Below are positions 5,786-6,894 of a stretch of DNA of 6,894 bases, one piece after another. The DNA comes from Syntrophomonadaceae bacterium (lineage in GTDB: Bacteria; Bacillota; Syntrophomonadia; Syntrophomonadales; Syntrophomonadaceae), in assembly GCA_030526885.1 (NCBI GenBank), contig JAUNBV010000104.1, positions 1-6,894 of the forward strand, written 5' to 3'. Numbering within the stretch: the first letter of the stretch is position 1; every line of letters starts with the position of its first letter. The notes beneath the pieces are model-generated. The model was not told the origin of the DNA, did no database searches, and saw only the letters and a program-made list of their open reading frames with translations. Made by a program: the position numbers and the translations under genes.

Positions 5786-6241
5786 CTATTTACTGGTCTT
5801 TAATTGATCTATGGCTTCAATAAAACTATCGGGGTCGGCAAAGTGCTTGTACACCGAAGCAAAACGAACATATGCGACCTCGTCCAGCTCCCGCAGTTCC
5901 TGCATCACCAATTCACCGATAGCGATGCTGGGCACTTCACGCTCAAACTGATCGCGTAGCTGCGCTTCTATGCGGCTGACGATGGCATCAATAGTCTCAC
6001 TGCTGATGGAACGCTTATTGCAGGCCCGAGCAATGCCGTTGCTGAGCTTATGGCGGTCAAACGGCTGCCGCTTCCCTTCATTCTTGACCACCACCAACGG
6101 ACGTTCCTCATAACGCTCATACGTAGTAAAGCGCCGTTCACAAGCGGCGCACTGCCTGCGGCGCCTGATCGCGCCGCCCTCATCCGAGGACCGACTGTCT
6201 ATCACCTTACTATCTTCCGCCTTGCAATAAGGGCAGCGCAC
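5786..6241 (-). CDS. nrdR: Transcriptional repressor NrdR
   Basis: NrdR senses ATP/dATP through an ATP-cone domain and represses ribonucleotide reductase genes. Starting at the GTG at 6241 it is 151 residues. The zinc ribbon has Cys3, Cys6, Cys31 and Cys34 (MRCPYC and CAAC), followed by RRFTTYER, and the ATP-cone spans about 47-137 with VVVKNEGKRQPFDRHKL at its start. Start choice: family members begin M-[RHK]-C-P-[FY]-C, and GGAGGT (6253-6248) lies six bases before the GTG. The ATG two codons upstream (6247) would abut that Shine-Dalgarno with no spacing. The gene follows ylmC after a gap with its own promoter. No ribonucleotide reductase gene is in the window, so its targets must be elsewhere. 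Confidence 0.97.
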   Translation of the reverse strand: MRCPYCKAEDSKVIDSRSSDEGGAIRRRRQCAACERRFTTYERYEERPLVVVKNEGKRQPFDRHKLSNGIARACNKRSISSETIDAIVSRIEAQLRDQFEREVPSIAIGELVMQELRELDEVAYVRFASVYKHFADPDSFIEAIDQLKTSK

Positions 6242-6247
6242 GCTCAT

Positions 6248-6253
6248 ACCTCC
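6248..6253 (-). promoter_or_regulatory. Shine-Dalgarno deciding the nrdR start
   Basis: GGAGGT on the minus strand directly abuts an ATG (6247-6245) but lies six bases from the in-frame GTG (6241-6239). The second spacing is functional and yields the canonical MRCPYC N-terminus. Confidence 0.78.
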
Positions 6254-6286
6254 ACATCACGAATCTAAAATCATTGTGCAATCTCT

Positions 6287-6315
6287 ATTATGAACAAAAT
6301 AAAAAACATTTGCAA
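6287..6315 (-). promoter_or_regulatory. Sigma-A-type promoter upstream of nrdR
   Basis: On the minus strand TTGCAA (6315-6310), a 17-base spacer and CATAAT (6292-6287) form a fair promoter, with a start near 6280 and a leader of about 40 bases. The -35 lies inside a short inverted repeat, ATTTG and CAAAT arms (6308-6325, 8-base centre), which could be an operator but is too short to claim. The 118 bases between ylmC and nrdR also hold a weak hairpin with AAAAGC/GCTTTT arms (6334-6351) and no gene. Confidence 0.6.
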
Positions 6316-6365
6316 TATCACAAATCCGTTGGCAAAAGCAATGCAGCTTTTACGTCCCGCTTACC

Positions 6366-6674
6366 CTAAAACTTCTCATCATACCCGGAAGAATGGCGAT
6401 GGACCGAGGTATGCGACACCAGCACCTGATCCTCGGAACAGGACATCATATCCACCAGAATCACATCGCGGCCTATGCGCACAATTTTATCCCACGGAAT
6501 AATGATTTCATCACGCTTGATAAAACACGCCCACCCCCTCATTTTTCCCGGCACAATAATAGCCGTCACCCGCGCCCGCTCAACATCGAGCTCCAAGTCA
6601 ATTATATGCCCCAGCTTTTTGCCGTCAATCACATTAACAACCTCGCGCATTTTCAAATCAGACAGCTTTATCAT
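6366..6674 (-). CDS. ylmC: YlmC/YmxH family PRC-barrel protein
   Basis: A small PRC-barrel protein of the YlmC/YmxH family, often annotated as sporulation-linked in Firmicutes but without a defined activity. From the ATG at 6674 it has 102 residues and opens MIKLSDLKMREVVNV, the usual family N-terminus, followed by DGKKLGHIIDLELD (17-30) and a C-terminal barrel part with IIIPWDKIVRIGRDVILVD. A tail of about 25 residues (SCSEDQ to the end, with several Ser and His) goes beyond the core barrel. The frame opens 11 codons earlier at 6707, but AGGAGGG (6687-6681) lies six bases before the ATG at 6674 and decides the start. Its place upstream of the ylmD-ylmE-sepF genes matches Bacillus, where ylmC follows sigG. 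Confidence 0.92.
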   Translation of the reverse strand: MIKLSDLKMREVVNVIDGKKLGHIIDLELDVERARVTAIIVPGKMRGWACFIKRDEIIIPWDKIVRIGRDVILVDMMSCSEDQVLVSHTSVHRHSSGYDEKF

Positions 6675-6680
6675 GGTTAA

Positions 6681-6687
6681 CCCTCCT
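6681..6687 (-). promoter_or_regulatory. Shine-Dalgarno deciding the ylmC start
   Basis: AGGAGGG on the minus strand lies six bases before the ATG at 6674. It falls within the longer frame from 6707 and therefore argues for the shorter protein, which begins like other family members. Confidence 0.75.
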
Positions 6688-6767
6688 GCCAATAATCGCG
6701 TCCTCAATACGTTACGCTCATATCAGTGTATGCGTCGCCCTGCTCAAAAGTACGCCTTTCACCGGAT

Positions 6768-6813
6768 GATAAAATAAAACGGCAGCCTCTCTTGGCAAAA
6801 GAGGCTGCCGTTT
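6768..6813 (-). terminator. Rho-independent terminator for an upstream gene beyond the right edge
   Basis: A perfect 14-base-pair inverted repeat (6777-6790 with 6800-6813; core GGCAGCCTCT/AGAGGCTGCC) with a 9-base loop. Read on the minus strand, the stem is followed by TTTTATTTTATC, a good U-rich tract; read on the plus strand it is followed by only three T residues. It therefore terminates a minus-strand transcript entering from the right, and ylmC would need its own promoter in the roughly 95 bases downstream. Confidence 0.85.
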
Positions 6814-6894
6814 CCATCCATAATTGCCGCTCTATTAAACGCGCAAAGCGGGTTTTTGTTGTTTAAAAACGGGCAAAAAAAACCTGGCGACGAC
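6814..6894. other. Edge segment with no supported gene
   Basis: This segment should contain the 3' end or 3' untranslated part of the gene served by the terminator at 6768-6813. On the minus strand one frame is open from the edge to a TAA at 6837-6835 (last residues QQKPALRV) and another stops at 6867-6865. Neither piece can be assigned to a family. By gene order sigG or another sporulation gene would be expected nearby, but the visible residues do not confirm it. Confidence 0.4.

Noticed and set aside
6248..6330. NrdR box (autoregulation) upstream of nrdR
   Set aside because: I looked for the 16-base ACAC-TATATA-GTGT-type palindrome and saw none; only a short ATTTG/CAAAT repeat is present.
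6675..6707. An 11-codon upstream extension of ylmC
   Set aside because: The family start MIKLS and the AGGAGGG site both fix the start at 6674.
6777..6813. The perfect hairpin as a mobile-element inverted repeat or CRISPR unit
   Set aside because: It is a single copy with a T-tract on one side and no neighbouring transposase, repeats or spacers; a terminator explains it fully.
1..6894. Defence, toxin-antitoxin, prophage or other new system
   Set aside because: All but two genes belong to known housekeeping families in a conserved order, and there are no transposases, integrases, att-like repeats or CRISPR arrays.

Overview
The window reads as a chromosomal segment of a spore-forming or spore-former-related Firmicute, most likely class Clostridia with moderate GC. 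The evidence is gene order. Reading the minus strand from right to left, the genes are ylmC, nrdR, (a plus-strand gene), pgeF/ylmD, yggS/ylmE, sepF/ylmF, proC, yggT/ylmG, divIVA, a DUF167 gene, a membrane protein, nth, and then an isoleucine-type T-box leader that runs off the left edge. This is the conserved sigE-sigG-ylmC-ylmD-ylmE-sepF-ylmG-ylmH-divIVA-ileS division neighbourhood of Firmicutes, with extra genes inserted and ylmH missing. The species cannot be named from the sequence.

Right end (about 6675-6894): no convincing gene. It holds a strong minus-strand terminator (6768-6813) that closes a transcription unit lying beyond the edge. Next are ylmC (PRC-barrel, YlmC/YmxH family) and nrdR (ribonucleotide reductase repressor), with a sigma-A-like promoter between them. 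The only plus-strand gene (5452-5766) encodes a zinc ribbon plus DUF2007-like protein. It converges on nrdR and diverges from pgeF, and its promoter overlaps the pgeF leader.

Middle (3874-5387): pgeF and yggS lie tail to head, with only a 17-base gap after start correction. A second sigma-A-like promoter (3817-3844) precedes sepF.

Left part (241-3787): a tight seven-gene run, sepF-proC-yggT-divIVA-DUF167-membrane protein-nth, with gaps from -20 to 27 bases, so probably one operon. SepF (FtsZ membrane tether), YggT and DivIVA act at the membrane in division and pole or septum organisation. ProC makes proline, Nth repairs oxidised pyrimidines, and YggS handles PLP homeostasis. PgeF edits peptidoglycan precursors. 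A fresh promoter starts immediately after nth and drives the T-box leader of a synthetase gene, predicted to be ileS.

Most of the region is ordinary. The points most worth a second look are the uncharacterised TRASH-like zinc-finger membrane protein (916-1341), the plus-strand DUF2007 gene with its overlapping promoter, the loss of ylmH with gain of proC, and four start-codon corrections (yggS TTG, pgeF internal ATG, nrdR GTG, ylmC internal ATG). I did not find a new defence, mobile or otherwise exotic system here.
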